From the NCBI GenBank assembly GCA_002390425.1, contig DGPL01000028.1:1-64000 (forward strand): a DNA stretch of 64,000 bases, given 5' to 3'. Below, in pieces: positions 7,775 to 17,244 of the stretch. The first letter of the stretch is position 1. The number at the start of each line of letters is the position of its first letter. The position numbers and the translations under genes were made by a program. The notes under the pieces were generated by a model. The model was not told the origin of the DNA, did not search any database, and saw only the letters and a program-made list of their open reading frames with translations. This DNA is from Kordiimonadaceae bacterium UBA4441. GTDB lineage: Bacteria > Pseudomonadota > Alphaproteobacteria > Sphingomonadales > Emcibacteraceae.

Positions 7775-8629
7775 ATGGCCGTTTTCGCGACTGACAAAAA
7801 TATCGTATCGAAATTACCAAAAATATTTACCTCCATGGTAACTGTTTTTGAAATCATTTTAGTGGTTATATTAAGTTATTTGGCGGCATCGCTGATTAAA
7901 GGTATGATGATTGAAACAGCCGAAATCAATACTTATGTTGAAAATAATTCCCAATCTAACGCATCAAAGAAAATTGATAATTTTTCAAACCTTATTTTGA
8001 CTGATGCATTCTTTGGTGCTTTACAAGATCCAAACACGCAATCTTTGGTCATTGCACCAGAAAGCACTCTTGATCTTAAAATATATGGACTAAGAACGAG
8101 AGGTAATGGTCAGGGTACAGCGATCCTTAAACCACAAGGTGAAGTGCAAAAATTATATCATACAGGCGAAAATGTTTCAGATACGGTGAGATTAACGTCG
8201 GTTTATCATGATCGAATTGAAATTAGCCGCAGTGGTAGCGCCGAAACAATTTATTTGGACAAAGAGCGTTCTTCGCGATCAGTGGTTTCGGAGCAATCAG
8301 GGCCATTAAAGCCAAATATTCAAGCAGCCAATCAAGAAAAGCTTGAAAAAATTGAAGAAGTAATCGCGGCGCTCGATTTAAACCCATTTCGTAAAAATAA
8401 CCGCATAAGTGGCTTTGTTATCGGTGAAGAAGCCGAAGCAATCGTTTTGGTCCAGGCGGGACTAGAGGCAGGGGATATTTTATATGAGGTTAATGGTGAA
8501 GAATTAATTTCATGGGAACGAATTGCAGAAATATCAGAAAACTCAAACAATGATGGACTAAATATCAAGTTTGAACGACACGGCAAAATACAAACCTTAA
8601 CGTTATCAAATTTAATTCTAGGACTATAA
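7775..8629 (+). CDS. gspC: T2SS inner-membrane protein GspC
   Basis: Links the inner-membrane platform to the secretin in the periplasm. The 284-residue product has one N-terminal membrane helix (about residues 20-42) and a beta-rich homology region (about residues 75-165) with the LYGLRTRGNG-type strand pattern (here LKIYGLRTRGNGQGTAIL). A C-terminal PDZ-like domain (about residues 205-284) has GFVIGEEAEAIVLVQAGLEAGDIL. Length and order are normal for GspC. It is first in the operon and directly behind a Pho-box-like promoter. The next gene starts three bases after its stop codon. Confidence 0.9.
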   Translation: MAVFATDKNIVSKLPKIFTSMVTVFEIILVVILSYLAASLIKGMMIETAEINTYVENNSQSNASKKIDNFSNLILTDAFFGALQDPNTQSLVIAPESTLDLKIYGLRTRGNGQGTAILKPQGEVQKLYHTGENVSDTVRLTSVYHDRIEISRSGSAETIYLDKERSSRSVVSEQSGPLKPNIQAANQEKLEKIEEVIAALDLNPFRKNNRISGFVIGEEAEAIVLVQAGLEAGDILYEVNGEELISWERIAEISENSNNDGLNIKFERHGKIQTLTLSNLILGL

Positions 8630-8631
8630 TT

Positions 8632-10569
8632 TTGAAAAAAATAATTATCATATTGATGTGTATATTTGGGAATTCTGTCTATGCGCAGCAAAGCGGGATT
8701 ACGCTTAATTATAGAGATGCAGAATTACGTTCGTTCATTGAAGACGTTGCTATAGAAACGCGTAAGACATTTATTATTGACCCACAAGTTACGGGGAAAG
8801 TAAATTTGATTTCATCTGAACCGCTTTCAAGTGAAGTTCTTTTTGAAACAATGCTATCCGTATTAAAAGTCAACGGCATGAGCGCGGTGACCAATTCAAA
8901 TGGATCAATTAAAATCACCAAAAGTGAACTGGCCTTAACAGATAGTGCGTTAGTCGGTTCTAACGTTCAAGGCGAACAACTGGTCACCAGAGTGTTTTTT
9001 ATAAAATATGTAGATCCTGTGATGGTCTTTAATGCGGTGAGGCCTTATGTTTCCGCTGGGGGTAACAGTTATGCCAGAGAAGGAATGGCGGCCGTTATCA
9101 TCACGGATTCTGCGGATAACTTAATTCGAATTTCTCAAATTATTGCTAATATTGATATTGATCAGGAAGTCGTGAAAACATTAAATTTACAGCATACATC
9201 ACCGAATGAAATGGCTGAAATTACGATGGGTTTAACTTCGCAAATTGGTTTTAATGGTGGTGAAAGACCGCTCCTTCAAGCTATTCCAGTTAAAGGTAGC
9301 AGGTCATTAATTTTAAAAGGCATGCCAGCCATATTGGATCAATATGTTCCTATTCTTGAGGATATTGACCGTAATAATGCAAGTCGTGGTGATATGCGCC
9401 TTATAAGGTTAAGTTATGCGAAGACCGAAAATGTTTTACCCGTTTTACAGCAATTGGTGAATGCGATTACCAGTGAAAATCAAGATGGTTCAAATGGTGG
9501 TGCATCCAGTGAAATAACGATTGCTGAATATTCAGGGACCAATATGTTGGTGATTAATGCGGATCCGGAAATTCAACAAAGACTAGCAGAAGTGATTGAG
9601 CAAATTGATATCCCACGAGATCAAGTGCTCGTAGAAGCCATCGTTGTTGAAGTTTCAGAGAATGCCTCTAAAGAGCTTGGCCTCCAATATATTTTGGCTG
9701 GTGGTGATAGCAGTAATATTCCCTTTACTGTTGCGAATTATTCAAATACTGCACCAAACATATTGGCGGCAACTGGAGCCATCGTTGTTGAAGATGATGG
9801 TGATAATACAACAAATAGTGCCTCACAAATTTTACAGACAGCTGCGGTGGATAGTTTTCTAGGGCTTAACGGTTTTGCAGCCGGTGCAGCAGGGCGTTTT
9901 TCAGATGGTGGTATATTTGGCGTTATCTTAAATGCGCTTGCGAGTGATACGGATAGTAATATTCTTTCTACGCCGTCCGTTATGGCACTTGATAATGAAA
10001 CGGCATCTTTCCTTGCTGGTCAAGAAATTCCAATTACTACGGGAGAGGCGCTCGGTGCGGCTAATGCCAATCCTTTTAGAACGGTTGAGCGGAAAAATGT
10101 TGGTATTCAATTGGAAATTAAACCGCAAATTACAGACGGCAATGAAATTCGCCTAGAAATAAGACAAGAAGTTTCTTCAATTTCGGGACCTGTCAGCGCG
10201 ATTTCATCAGAGCTCGTTACCAATAAACGTGAAATTCAAACGACCGTCAGAGCGAGCGATGGCGATGTGATCGTGCTTGGTGGGCTAATCGAACAAACAG
10301 AACGCATTACCGTTGATAAGGTGCCGCTCCTTGGTGATATTCCGATTTTGGGGCGTGCCTTTAGATCAGAAGGAACAACAAGAGAAAACAGGAACTTAAT
10401 GATTTTCTTAAGACCGACGATCGTTAGAAATAAGGAAGAAATGACAACTGTTACAAATCAAAAGTATCAGTATATGCAAGGGCGTCAGGCTCTTTCCGGT
10501 TCTAATTTATCATTAGACGATATGATGCAAAATGTTATTGGGGGAAGAGTGACAAACAATGAGCAATGA
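8632..10569 (+). CDS. gspD: T2SS outer-membrane secretin GspD
   Basis: Forms the outer-membrane channel. The start codon is TTG at 8632, with AGGA eight bases upstream; it gives a clean Sec signal peptide (ending YAQ|Q near residue 19). Domains in order: N0 (about 20-95), three KH-like N domains (about 105-330), then the secretin barrel (about 335-605). The barrel has the typical VLVEAIVVEVSENASKELGL, SNILSTPSVMALDNETA and VPLLGDIPILGRAFR segments, ending in RNLMIFLRPTIV. A short C-terminal tail of about 45 residues could hold a pilotin-binding S-domain. The gene overlaps gspE by 11 bases. Confidence 0.95.
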   Translation: MKKIIIILMCIFGNSVYAQQSGITLNYRDAELRSFIEDVAIETRKTFIIDPQVTGKVNLISSEPLSSEVLFETMLSVLKVNGMSAVTNSNGSIKITKSELALTDSALVGSNVQGEQLVTRVFFIKYVDPVMVFNAVRPYVSAGGNSYAREGMAAVIITDSADNLIRISQIIANIDIDQEVVKTLNLQHTSPNEMAEITMGLTSQIGFNGGERPLLQAIPVKGSRSLILKGMPAILDQYVPILEDIDRNNASRGDMRLIRLSYAKTENVLPVLQQLVNAITSENQDGSNGGASSEITIAEYSGTNMLVINADPEIQQRLAEVIEQIDIPRDQVLVEAIVVEVSENASKELGLQYILAGGDSSNIPFTVANYSNTAPNILAATGAIVVEDDGDNTTNSASQILQTAAVDSFLGLNGFAAGAAGRFSDGGIFGVILNALASDTDSNILSTPSVMALDNETASFLAGQEIPITTGEALGAANANPFRTVERKNVGIQLEIKPQITDGNEIRLEIRQEVSSISGPVSAISSELVTNKREIQTTVRASDGDVIVLGGLIEQTERITVDKVPLLGDIPILGRAFRSEGTTRENRNLMIFLRPTIVRNKEEMTTVTNQKYQYMQGRQALSGSNLSLDDMMQNVIGGRVTNNEQ

Positions 10570-12100
10570 GATTGCAAAACAAGATATGTCGCCAGTTGGT
10601 TCTTACCGGGATCCACATTTACTGCCGTATGCTTTCGCAAGGTCGAACGGTATATTAATTGCTGAAGATGATGAAGGCCGCGTTTTATGTATTGGACCCT
10701 ATGCCAATCAGGATACCATACCTGAAGTTTTAAGAGTATTTGGCGGCATTTACGATACGAGATATTTCAATGATAAAGAATTTGGTGAGCTTCTTTCAAC
10801 GATTTTCTCAAACTTAAATTTGCAAGATGAAATTGAAACATCCACTGAAGAAAAAGACGTTGAAGATCTTGATTCTATACTAGAAGGGTTTGAAAAATCC
10901 GCAGACTTATTAGCCGGTGAGGATGATGCGCCGGTTATAAGATTATTAAATTCATTGCTTAGTGAATCGGTTAGATCAAGTGCATCTGATATTCATCTTG
11001 AACCATATGAAGATAAGGTAACGGCACGACTTAGAATTGATGGTGTTCTTACAGAGTTGGCGAGTTTTTCACCAAAACTTGCCCCTTATATTGTTTCCCG
11101 AATTAAGGTTATGGCTCGTCTTGATATTGCGGATAAAAGGAAGCCTCAAGATGGACGTTTATCTCTGACATTAGGTGATAAAATATATGATGTGCGTGTT
11201 TCAACATTGCCTACCAGATTTGGTGAACGGGTTGTTATGCGCTTGCTTGATACGGATAAAGCATTTATTGAACTTTCGGACCTTGGAATTGATAATAAAT
11301 CATTTTCGCGTTTTGAGACTTTGCTTCAAGAACCAAATGGAATTATTTTGGTCACGGGGCCAACGGGGTCGGGTAAAACAACGACACTATATGCGTCCAT
11401 TGCTCTATTAAATGATCAAACACGTAATATCATGACCGTTGAAGACCCGGTTGAATATGCGGTGCCGGGCATTAGCCAGACGCAAGTAAATTCAAAAATT
11501 GGTATGACATTCGCAAATGGGCTTCGATCCATTCTTAGACAAGACCCTGATGTGGTTATGGTTGGTGAGGTACGCGATATTGAGACCGCTGAAATGGCAG
11601 TTCAGGCAAGTTTAACAGGTCATTTAGTGTTATCAACTGTACATACAAATAGTGCCGCTTCCGCAATCACACGGCTGCTTGATATGGGGATAGAAAGATA
11701 TTTACTGTCTTCGTCCGTAAAGGGGATATTGGCACAGCGTCTTGTTAGAAAATTATGTAATAACTGTAAAACTGAGGTTGAACCGACACCGGCATTTCTA
11801 AATCAAATGCAAGTAAGCGAAGAGAATGCAAAAATGGCATGCCGTGCTGTTGGGTGTCTTGAATGTAAAAATACGGGATACCGTGGCCGTACGGCTTTAT
11901 ATGAATTGATTACGATAACTGAAGAAATAAAAACACTTATTCATGATGGGGCAAGCGAACAAGAAATAGAGGCTATAGCCTTTAAAGATGCGCCAAGGCT
12001 TTCTGATAGTGGTCGAGAACTAGTATTGACAGGTGTTACAACGGTCGAAGAAGTTTTAAGAGTGGCAAAGCTGAAGGAAGCGAAAAATGCCAGCTTATGA
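10559..12100 (+). CDS. gspE: T2SS assembly ATPase GspE
   Basis: Cytoplasmic hexameric ATPase that powers pseudopilus assembly. The 513-residue protein has the GspE N-terminal region, Walker A GPTGSGKT (267-274), the Asp box, and Walker B RQDPDVVMVGEVRD (about 327-340). His-box residues lie in LTGHLVLSTVHTN. The zinc-binding four-cysteine element is intact: C400-x2-C403 and C433-x2-C436, with a 29-residue insert between the pairs. The overlaps with gspD (11 bases) and gspF (14 bases) indicate translational coupling. Confidence 0.96.
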   Translation: MSNEIAKQDMSPVGSYRDPHLLPYAFARSNGILIAEDDEGRVLCIGPYANQDTIPEVLRVFGGIYDTRYFNDKEFGELLSTIFSNLNLQDEIETSTEEKDVEDLDSILEGFEKSADLLAGEDDAPVIRLLNSLLSESVRSSASDIHLEPYEDKVTARLRIDGVLTELASFSPKLAPYIVSRIKVMARLDIADKRKPQDGRLSLTLGDKIYDVRVSTLPTRFGERVVMRLLDTDKAFIELSDLGIDNKSFSRFETLLQEPNGIILVTGPTGSGKTTTLYASIALLNDQTRNIMTVEDPVEYAVPGISQTQVNSKIGMTFANGLRSILRQDPDVVMVGEVRDIETAEMAVQASLTGHLVLSTVHTNSAASAITRLLDMGIERYLLSSSVKGILAQRLVRKLCNNCKTEVEPTPAFLNQMQVSEENAKMACRAVGCLECKNTGYRGRTALYELITITEEIKTLIHDGASEQEIEAIAFKDAPRLSDSGRELVLTGVTTVEEVLRVAKLKEAKNASL

Positions 12101-13310
12101 TTATGAAGCATTAGACCAATCGGGTAACGTCAAGAAAGGGATGATTGCCGCTGAAAGTCTGCGTGATGCGAAAGAGAAAATAAGGTCTAAATCGCTTTAT
12201 CCCGTTAATGTAAATATCGGTAATGATAAAGCCACCCAATCAAACACCGGATTTAATCTTGGCTTTTTAAAAGTAATTAAGTCAAAAGATTTAACATTAA
12301 TGACCAGACAGCTCGCGACAATGTTAAGTGCGGGAACGCCATTAGAGGAGGCATTAACGGCGCTATCATCGCAAAATGATAATATTATCATAAAAGATAC
12401 GATGACACGATTAAAGGTGGCAGTATCTGAAGGTAAGAAACTTTCTGAAGCGATGGCTGCTGATAAAAATAGTTTCCTACCGTTATATCGGGCAATGGTT
12501 AGAGCCGGTGAAGCGTCAGGTGATTTAGGCGCCATTATGGAACGCATTGCCGATTATAGTGAAAAATCAGAAGAGATAAAAAATAAAGTCAGCACAGCGA
12601 TGGTTTATCCAATCGTATTAAGCATCGTTGCGACCAGTGTTTTAATTATTCTTATGACATTCGTGGTGCCAAAGGTTGTTTCACAATTTGAAAATATTGG
12701 CGCAGAGTTGCCAACTTTAACGCGCGCCGTGATCTGGGTTTCTGAATTTCTTGTTCAATATGGACTTGGTTTATTAATTTTATGTGTCATGGCAATAATG
12801 TCTTATTTTTACGCTATGCGTAAGCAAGATGTTCGTTTAAAAGTGCACCGCGCACAATTGAAAGTTCCTGTAATTGGTCGATTAATTTTATCTGTTTCCA
12901 GTGCAAGGTTTTCTAGAACGATGGGAACACTACTCGATGGTGGTAGCCCGGTATTGGAAAGCATCAGGGCAGCAAAAGAAATCGTTAGAAACGAAGTCAT
13001 TCGAGACGCGATTGATAAAATATATACTGACGTTTTAGAAGGGCAATCTTTATCGAAAGCCATGAAAAAAACAGAAATTTTCCCATCAATGCTGGTTTAT
13101 ATGTGTTCAATGGGGGAACGTAGTGGTCGTTTATCATATTTACTTTTGAAAGTTGCTGATTATCTCGAAAGCGAATTTGATAGTTTTACACAAAAATTCA
13201 TGAGCCTGCTTGAGCCCGCTATCATAGTCATTATGGGGGTTATGGTAGGACTTATTGTGCTGTCTATTATGCTGCCGATTATGCAATTAAATAATCTTGT
13301 TCTTATGTAA
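12087..13310 (+). CDS. gspF: T2SS inner-membrane platform protein GspF
   Basis: Polytopic platform protein that contacts GspE and GspL. The 407-residue product begins with the conserved MPAYDYEALDQSGNVKKG segment. It contains two copies of the T2SSF domain (about 68-190 and 272-392), each with the GExSG motif (VRAGEASGDLG and CSMGERSGRLS), and three membrane helices near 170, 225 and 380. Length is normal. Confidence 0.96.
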   Translation: MPAYDYEALDQSGNVKKGMIAAESLRDAKEKIRSKSLYPVNVNIGNDKATQSNTGFNLGFLKVIKSKDLTLMTRQLATMLSAGTPLEEALTALSSQNDNIIIKDTMTRLKVAVSEGKKLSEAMAADKNSFLPLYRAMVRAGEASGDLGAIMERIADYSEKSEEIKNKVSTAMVYPIVLSIVATSVLIILMTFVVPKVVSQFENIGAELPTLTRAVIWVSEFLVQYGLGLLILCVMAIMSYFYAMRKQDVRLKVHRAQLKVPVIGRLILSVSSARFSRTMGTLLDGGSPVLESIRAAKEIVRNEVIRDAIDKIYTDVLEGQSLSKAMKKTEIFPSMLVYMCSMGERSGRLSYLLLKVADYLESEFDSFTQKFMSLLEPAIIVIMGVMVGLIVLSIMLPIMQLNNLVLM

Positions 13311-13322
13311 GAAAGAGAAAAA

Positions 13323-13790
13323 ATGAAAAATTTCCTGACTAAAATTATAGATATTTTGAAAACTGAAGACCATCTAAGCAATGAAGATGGGTTTTCATTA
13401 ATTGAATTAATGGTTGTTGTTGTGATCATGGGGCTTCTGACGACTGTGGTTGTGATTAATGTGCTGCCTAATCAGGACCGTGCAATGGTTGAGAAAGTTC
13501 GTGCGGACGTTCGCGTTATTTCACAAGCTGTTGAAATGTATAGATTGGATCAGATGAAATATCCAACTATGGAACAAGGCATTGAGAGCCTCGCGAAGGC
13601 ACCAGAAGGAAACTCATTTAGAAATGAAGGATATATTCGGGCACTGCCAAAAGATCCATGGGGACAGGATTATCAATATCTTATTCCAGGTGAGCATAGT
13701 GCTTATGATGTTTTTTCATTTGGTGCTGATGGGCGAATTGGCGGCGAAGGATTAAATGCAGACATCGGCAATTGGAGCGAAGGGTCTTAG
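13323..13790 (+). CDS. gspG: T2SS major pseudopilin GspG
   Basis: Main subunit of the pseudopilus. The type III signal is cleaved after a 23-residue, unusually long leader at EDG|FSLIELMVVVVIMG, with Glu at +5. The mature part has the GspG core and the calcium-binding C-terminal loop (PKDPWGQDYQY, then YDVFSFGADGRIGGEG). The 155-residue length is normal. It ends one base before gspI; the gene usually found between them, gspH, is missing. Confidence 0.95.
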   Translation: MKNFLTKIIDILKTEDHLSNEDGFSLIELMVVVVIMGLLTTVVVINVLPNQDRAMVEKVRADVRVISQAVEMYRLDQMKYPTMEQGIESLAKAPEGNSFRNEGYIRALPKDPWGQDYQYLIPGEHSAYDVFSFGADGRIGGEGLNADIGNWSEGS

Positions 13791-14165
13791 ATGAAGCATT
13801 TGCTTTCACAAGATGACGGTTTTTCATTATTGGAATTGTTAGTTGCAATTGCGATATTATCGCTTGCGATTATTCCAATGGTCGCGTCGCAGACGACGGC
13901 GGTAAGATCATCATCTAAATTGAGTGAAAAAGGATATGCACAAATCGTTGCCGAAAATGTAATGACCGAGCTTAGGTTATCAGAAACGCCGCCTACAACA
14001 GGCACCATCGATGGTGCAGAAATATTCGGCGGTGTTCCTTTTTATTGGCAAGCAGAAGTTCGTGAATTAACACCACAAAAAGTGATCAGTATTTCATTAA
14101 AAATCATCAAAGAAGAAAATGATAAGGAACTATATGAGATTATAGGCTTTAGGAAATCAATATGA
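13791..14165 (+). CDS. gspI: T2SS minor pseudopilin GspI
   Basis: Minor pseudopilin of the tip complex with GspJ and GspK. The prepilin leader is QDDG|FSLLELLVAIAILSLA with Glu at +5. The 124-residue product has the short GspI fold, including AENVMTELRL and a WQAEVRE strand. It starts directly after the gspG stop codon and overlaps gspJ by four bases (ATGA). Confidence 0.9.
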   Translation: MKHLLSQDDGFSLLELLVAIAILSLAIIPMVASQTTAVRSSSKLSEKGYAQIVAENVMTELRLSETPPTTGTIDGAEIFGGVPFYWQAEVRELTPQKVISISLKIIKEENDKELYEIIGFRKSI

Positions 14166-14779
14166 CTATTGCCTCGAACCATGTGACAAATCAAGATGGG
14201 TTTAGTTTAGTTGAAATGCTAGTTGCAGTGTTTCTTCTATCAGTGGTTTCTATGATTTCATTAAGCGTTATGAGCAATTTTGCCTATGCTAATCAAATGG
14301 TTACCGAAAAGATGGGCGATCTTGGTAAAATTGAACGTGCTCGCGATTATTTTAGAACGGATTTAAGAGAAGCAATCAATCGCGGCTTTTTCGTGCAAGA
14401 CCCAAATATAGATAACGATGGGTTATTATTTCGCATAACGCGCGGTGGTGCTGAAAACGCTAAGATTGATGATGCATATTCTCCCGTTGAAATGATAGAA
14501 TATAGAATTCATGAAAAAAACCTTATAAGACGTTCTTACCTTCGCCCTCAAGCGACAGAAAATACGCCCTATAGAGAATATGTCGTTCTAGAAAATGTCG
14601 CTGATATTACGCTTAAATTTTATGATGGTTTTTTATGGCAAGATTTCTGGATTAATAGCCAAAATAGTCAGGCTGTGACCTTACCAAGAGCCCTGGAAAT
14701 ATCATGGTTTATTGTGACTGATAATAAGAAAGACGCGCCAGAATTTTCTGTTCGCTTTCCTATTGGGAGGGCAATATGA
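14162..14779 (+). CDS. gspJ: T2SS minor pseudopilin GspJ
   Basis: The leader is NQDG|FSLVEMLVAVFLLSVV with Glu at +5. The 205-residue mature domain carries GspJ hallmarks: an ARDYFRTDLREAI helix, an RRSYLRP strand and a DGFLWQDFW segment. It pairs with GspI and GspK in the tip. It overlaps gspK by four bases. Confidence 0.9.
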   Translation: MTIASNHVTNQDGFSLVEMLVAVFLLSVVSMISLSVMSNFAYANQMVTEKMGDLGKIERARDYFRTDLREAINRGFFVQDPNIDNDGLLFRITRGGAENAKIDDAYSPVEMIEYRIHEKNLIRRSYLRPQATENTPYREYVVLENVADITLKFYDGFLWQDFWINSQNSQAVTLPRALEISWFIVTDNKKDAPEFSVRFPIGRAI

Positions 14780-15756
14780 AGATGCTCCGAAATGAAGATG
14801 GTGCGGCGTTGATATCCGTTTTATTATTGGTGTCGGTTATGTCGGTCGCGATGGTTGCCATGTTTGATATGCTTGGATTTTATACAAAACGCACCGTAAG
14901 CAATCAAGATAGAGCACAAGCAATTGAATATGCTAAAGCAAGTGAATTAATAGGCGGCGAGCAGGCGGTGAAGTTAGCGGCTCAACAAAATTTGTTAACC
15001 TATTTAAGGGTAAATGAAGGTGCGCAAAAAGTCAATATGCCAATACAAAATGGTATGATTACGGGTGAGCTTATTGAGAGAACAAATTGTTTTAATCTTT
15101 CATCATTGGTGACAGTTGGATCATCAGGTGAATTTGAAATTAATATTGCCACTTATCAGCAATTTGTAAGGTTGCTTGTTAATGTTGGTATTGGCGAGCG
15201 GGCCGCATTATCGCTCGCTTCTGCGCTCGTTGATTGGCAGGATAGTAATTCTAGGCCTGAGCCGGGTGGCGCGGAAGACTTCACATATTCACAATTGGAA
15301 ATCCCATATGGTGCGGCAAATGCCCCCATTATGGATATAGATGAATTAAGATTGGTTAATGGGTTTACACCTGAATTAATTGATGTTCTTCGTCTTTATA
15401 CTTGTGTTGATCCGGTTTCGATGGAAACAATCATAAATTTAAATAGTGTAGAGCCAAAAGATGCCGTTTTATTGCATGCACTACTTGGTATTTCAAATTC
15501 CATTCAGAGTATGGAAATGGTTATTAATGAACGATCCGCGAATGGATATGATAATGTTGCGCGTTTTTGGGATCACCGTTTTTTAAAAGATGAAGAGATA
15601 AATCAAAATATTCGCAAGCAATTCACCATTAGTCCCAAGCGTTATTCTATTGTTGTTGATGTTAAGTTAGATTATACGAATGTCCATATGGAAAGCTTAA
15701 TCTTAATAAATAATGATGGAACATATAGTTTGATCGATAGAAAGCTGGGTGCATAG
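14776..15756 (+). CDS. gspK: T2SS minor pseudopilin GspK
   Basis: Largest pseudopilin, at the pseudopilus tip. The leader is NEDG|AALISVLLLVSVMSVA and lacks Glu at +5, as is normal for GspK. The 326-residue protein has the helix-hairpin-helix-like insert typical of the family (ASALVDWQDSNSRPEPGGAE, then MDIDELRLVNGFTPELIDVL). It ends at TAG just after the first possible start of gspL. Confidence 0.93.
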   Translation: MKMLRNEDGAALISVLLLVSVMSVAMVAMFDMLGFYTKRTVSNQDRAQAIEYAKASELIGGEQAVKLAAQQNLLTYLRVNEGAQKVNMPIQNGMITGELIERTNCFNLSSLVTVGSSGEFEINIATYQQFVRLLVNVGIGERAALSLASALVDWQDSNSRPEPGGAEDFTYSQLEIPYGAANAPIMDIDELRLVNGFTPELIDVLRLYTCVDPVSMETIINLNSVEPKDAVLLHALLGISNSIQSMEMVINERSANGYDNVARFWDHRFLKDEEINQNIRKQFTISPKRYSIVVDVKLDYTNVHMESLILINNDGTYSLIDRKLGA

Positions 15757-15760
15757 TCAG

Positions 15761-16768
15761 ATGACTGAGATCAGACTAAACATTGATGAAGCGACAAATG
15801 AGGCCCTTGCCGTTTTACCTGGCGAATGGGTCAGTTATTTCTTAGTTGAGCTTCCAGATTTTTCTCAGAATAAGCTCGAAAAAATTATTCCAAGTATACT
15901 TTCTGATCAATTGGCTGGCGGTATTGATACTATCCATTATGCAATTATTGAAAAACAGGATGATGGAAATTCTATTATTGCGGTCTGTGATAAAGATCGA
16001 CTTAAAGACGCAAAAGAATTAGCAGATAAAGGCGGCTATACCTTAAAAGCAATTTGGCCAGATTATCAAGAATTAGATGTTCCTAAGACGGGGGTTAATC
16101 TTTTAAGAGATGAAAAGGCGGACCGCGTATTAGGAAGAAGATCAAATGGCACCGGTTTTACAGCTCCACTTGATATGGTTGAACATATTGTTCGTGGTTT
16201 GACTGTTCATGAGGGTCAATTGATTGATCTTCCTAAGAAAGCGGGATTAGCAACAGGTGACTTTAGCCCGAGACCACCTTTCAATAATTATATTAAATAT
16301 CTAAGTCGTGCTTTTGCATTGCTTGTGGTTGTGTTTTTTATATGGTTTTTTCAAGTTTGGACGCAGATTTCAACGTATGAAGAAGAGAGACTTCAATATT
16401 CTGATGCATCACTTGTGATTTTTAAAAATACCCATCCGGATGTCGAACGTATTGTAAATGTTGAGGCACAGATGCGCGCATTAATGGGTGACGGGGCCCT
16501 TAATGGAAATCAGGGTTTCTTAGCGATTAGTGATAGTATTTTTAATGCTATAAAAGATACAACTGGGATTAAACTTGAAAATATTTCTTATGATATTAGG
16601 AATAATCAAGAAGTTGTGAATATAACGATTTCTAGCGTTAATTTCTCGCAAGCCACAAATTTTGAAGGAAAATTAAAAGAGTTAGGATTTAATGTTATTC
16701 AAGGAGGCAGTAGCCAGAATGGAGACATTATTTTTAGTAGCTATTCCTTAGAAGGAGAGGCGCTATGA
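15761..16768 (+). CDS. gspL: T2SS inner-membrane protein GspL
   Basis: Couples GspE to the membrane. I prefer the ATG at 15761 over an in-frame GTG at 15749, which would overlap the end of gspK. The product has a cytoplasmic actin-like N-terminal half, one membrane helix (about residues 180-205: RAFALLVVVFFIWFFQVW) and a small periplasmic ferredoxin-like domain at the C terminus. Sequence conservation is weak, as usual in this family; the call rests on architecture and position between gspK and gspM. Confidence 0.85.
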   Translation: MTEIRLNIDEATNEALAVLPGEWVSYFLVELPDFSQNKLEKIIPSILSDQLAGGIDTIHYAIIEKQDDGNSIIAVCDKDRLKDAKELADKGGYTLKAIWPDYQELDVPKTGVNLLRDEKADRVLGRRSNGTGFTAPLDMVEHIVRGLTVHEGQLIDLPKKAGLATGDFSPRPPFNNYIKYLSRAFALLVVVFFIWFFQVWTQISTYEEERLQYSDASLVIFKNTHPDVERIVNVEAQMRALMGDGALNGNQGFLAISDSIFNAIKDTTGIKLENISYDIRNNQEVVNITISSVNFSQATNFEGKLKELGFNVIQGGSSQNGDIIFSSYSLEGEAL

Positions 16769-17244
16769 TGAAAATTTGGAATAATCTTACGTCACGTGAA
16801 CAAATTTCATTAATGATATTGGCTCTTTTTATTGGGCTATTCTTAGCTTATGTGCTTCTCGTGATACCGCTTTTTGAAAAAAGAGAACAATCATTGATTG
16901 CCTTAAATGATGAAAAAGCAAGATATCAACGCATCATGCAAATGGCGAAATCAACTCAAGGCACGAATGAAAAAAATTCACTTAATGATCTTACGTCACC
17001 CCCTATTAGAGAAGCGGCTACCGCAGCATCACGCCAGTCAGGTGTTGCTATTTCGAGAATTCAACCTGAAGCCGATAATAAGGTTACTTTTTGGATTGAT
17101 AAAGCCGGTACACAGGCAATAATGAATTGGTTGGTGCTTTTAAAAACACAATATGGATATAATCCAAGCAAAGTCACGATACAGAAAAACACGGGCGAGG
17201 AAAGCTTAAGAGGACAGTTCGAATTTGAAGGTGATATTTCATGA
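16765..17244 (+). CDS. gspM: T2SS inner-membrane protein GspM
   Basis: Partner of GspL. The 159-residue product has a short cytoplasmic start (IWNNLTSREQISL), one membrane helix (about residues 16-36), a coiled-coil-like stretch (about 38-60) and a periplasmic ferredoxin-like domain. It overlaps gspL and gspN by four bases each, so L, M and N are translationally coupled. Confidence 0.88.
   Translation: MMKIWNNLTSREQISLMILALFIGLFLAYVLLVIPLFEKREQSLIALNDEKARYQRIMQMAKSTQGTNEKNSLNDLTSPPIREAATAASRQSGVAISRIQPEADNKVTFWIDKAGTQAIMNWLVLLKTQYGYNPSKVTIQKNTGEESLRGQFEFEGDIS

Noticed and set aside
7591..7775. A small gene between the TonB receptor and gspC
   Set aside because: The gap is filled by a terminator and the Pho-like promoter; no reading frame with a ribosome site fits.
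13790..13791. A hidden gspH between gspG and gspI
   Set aside because: The gspI start follows the gspG stop directly, and none of the other pseudopilins in the run has GspH features. GspH may lie elsewhere or be absent.
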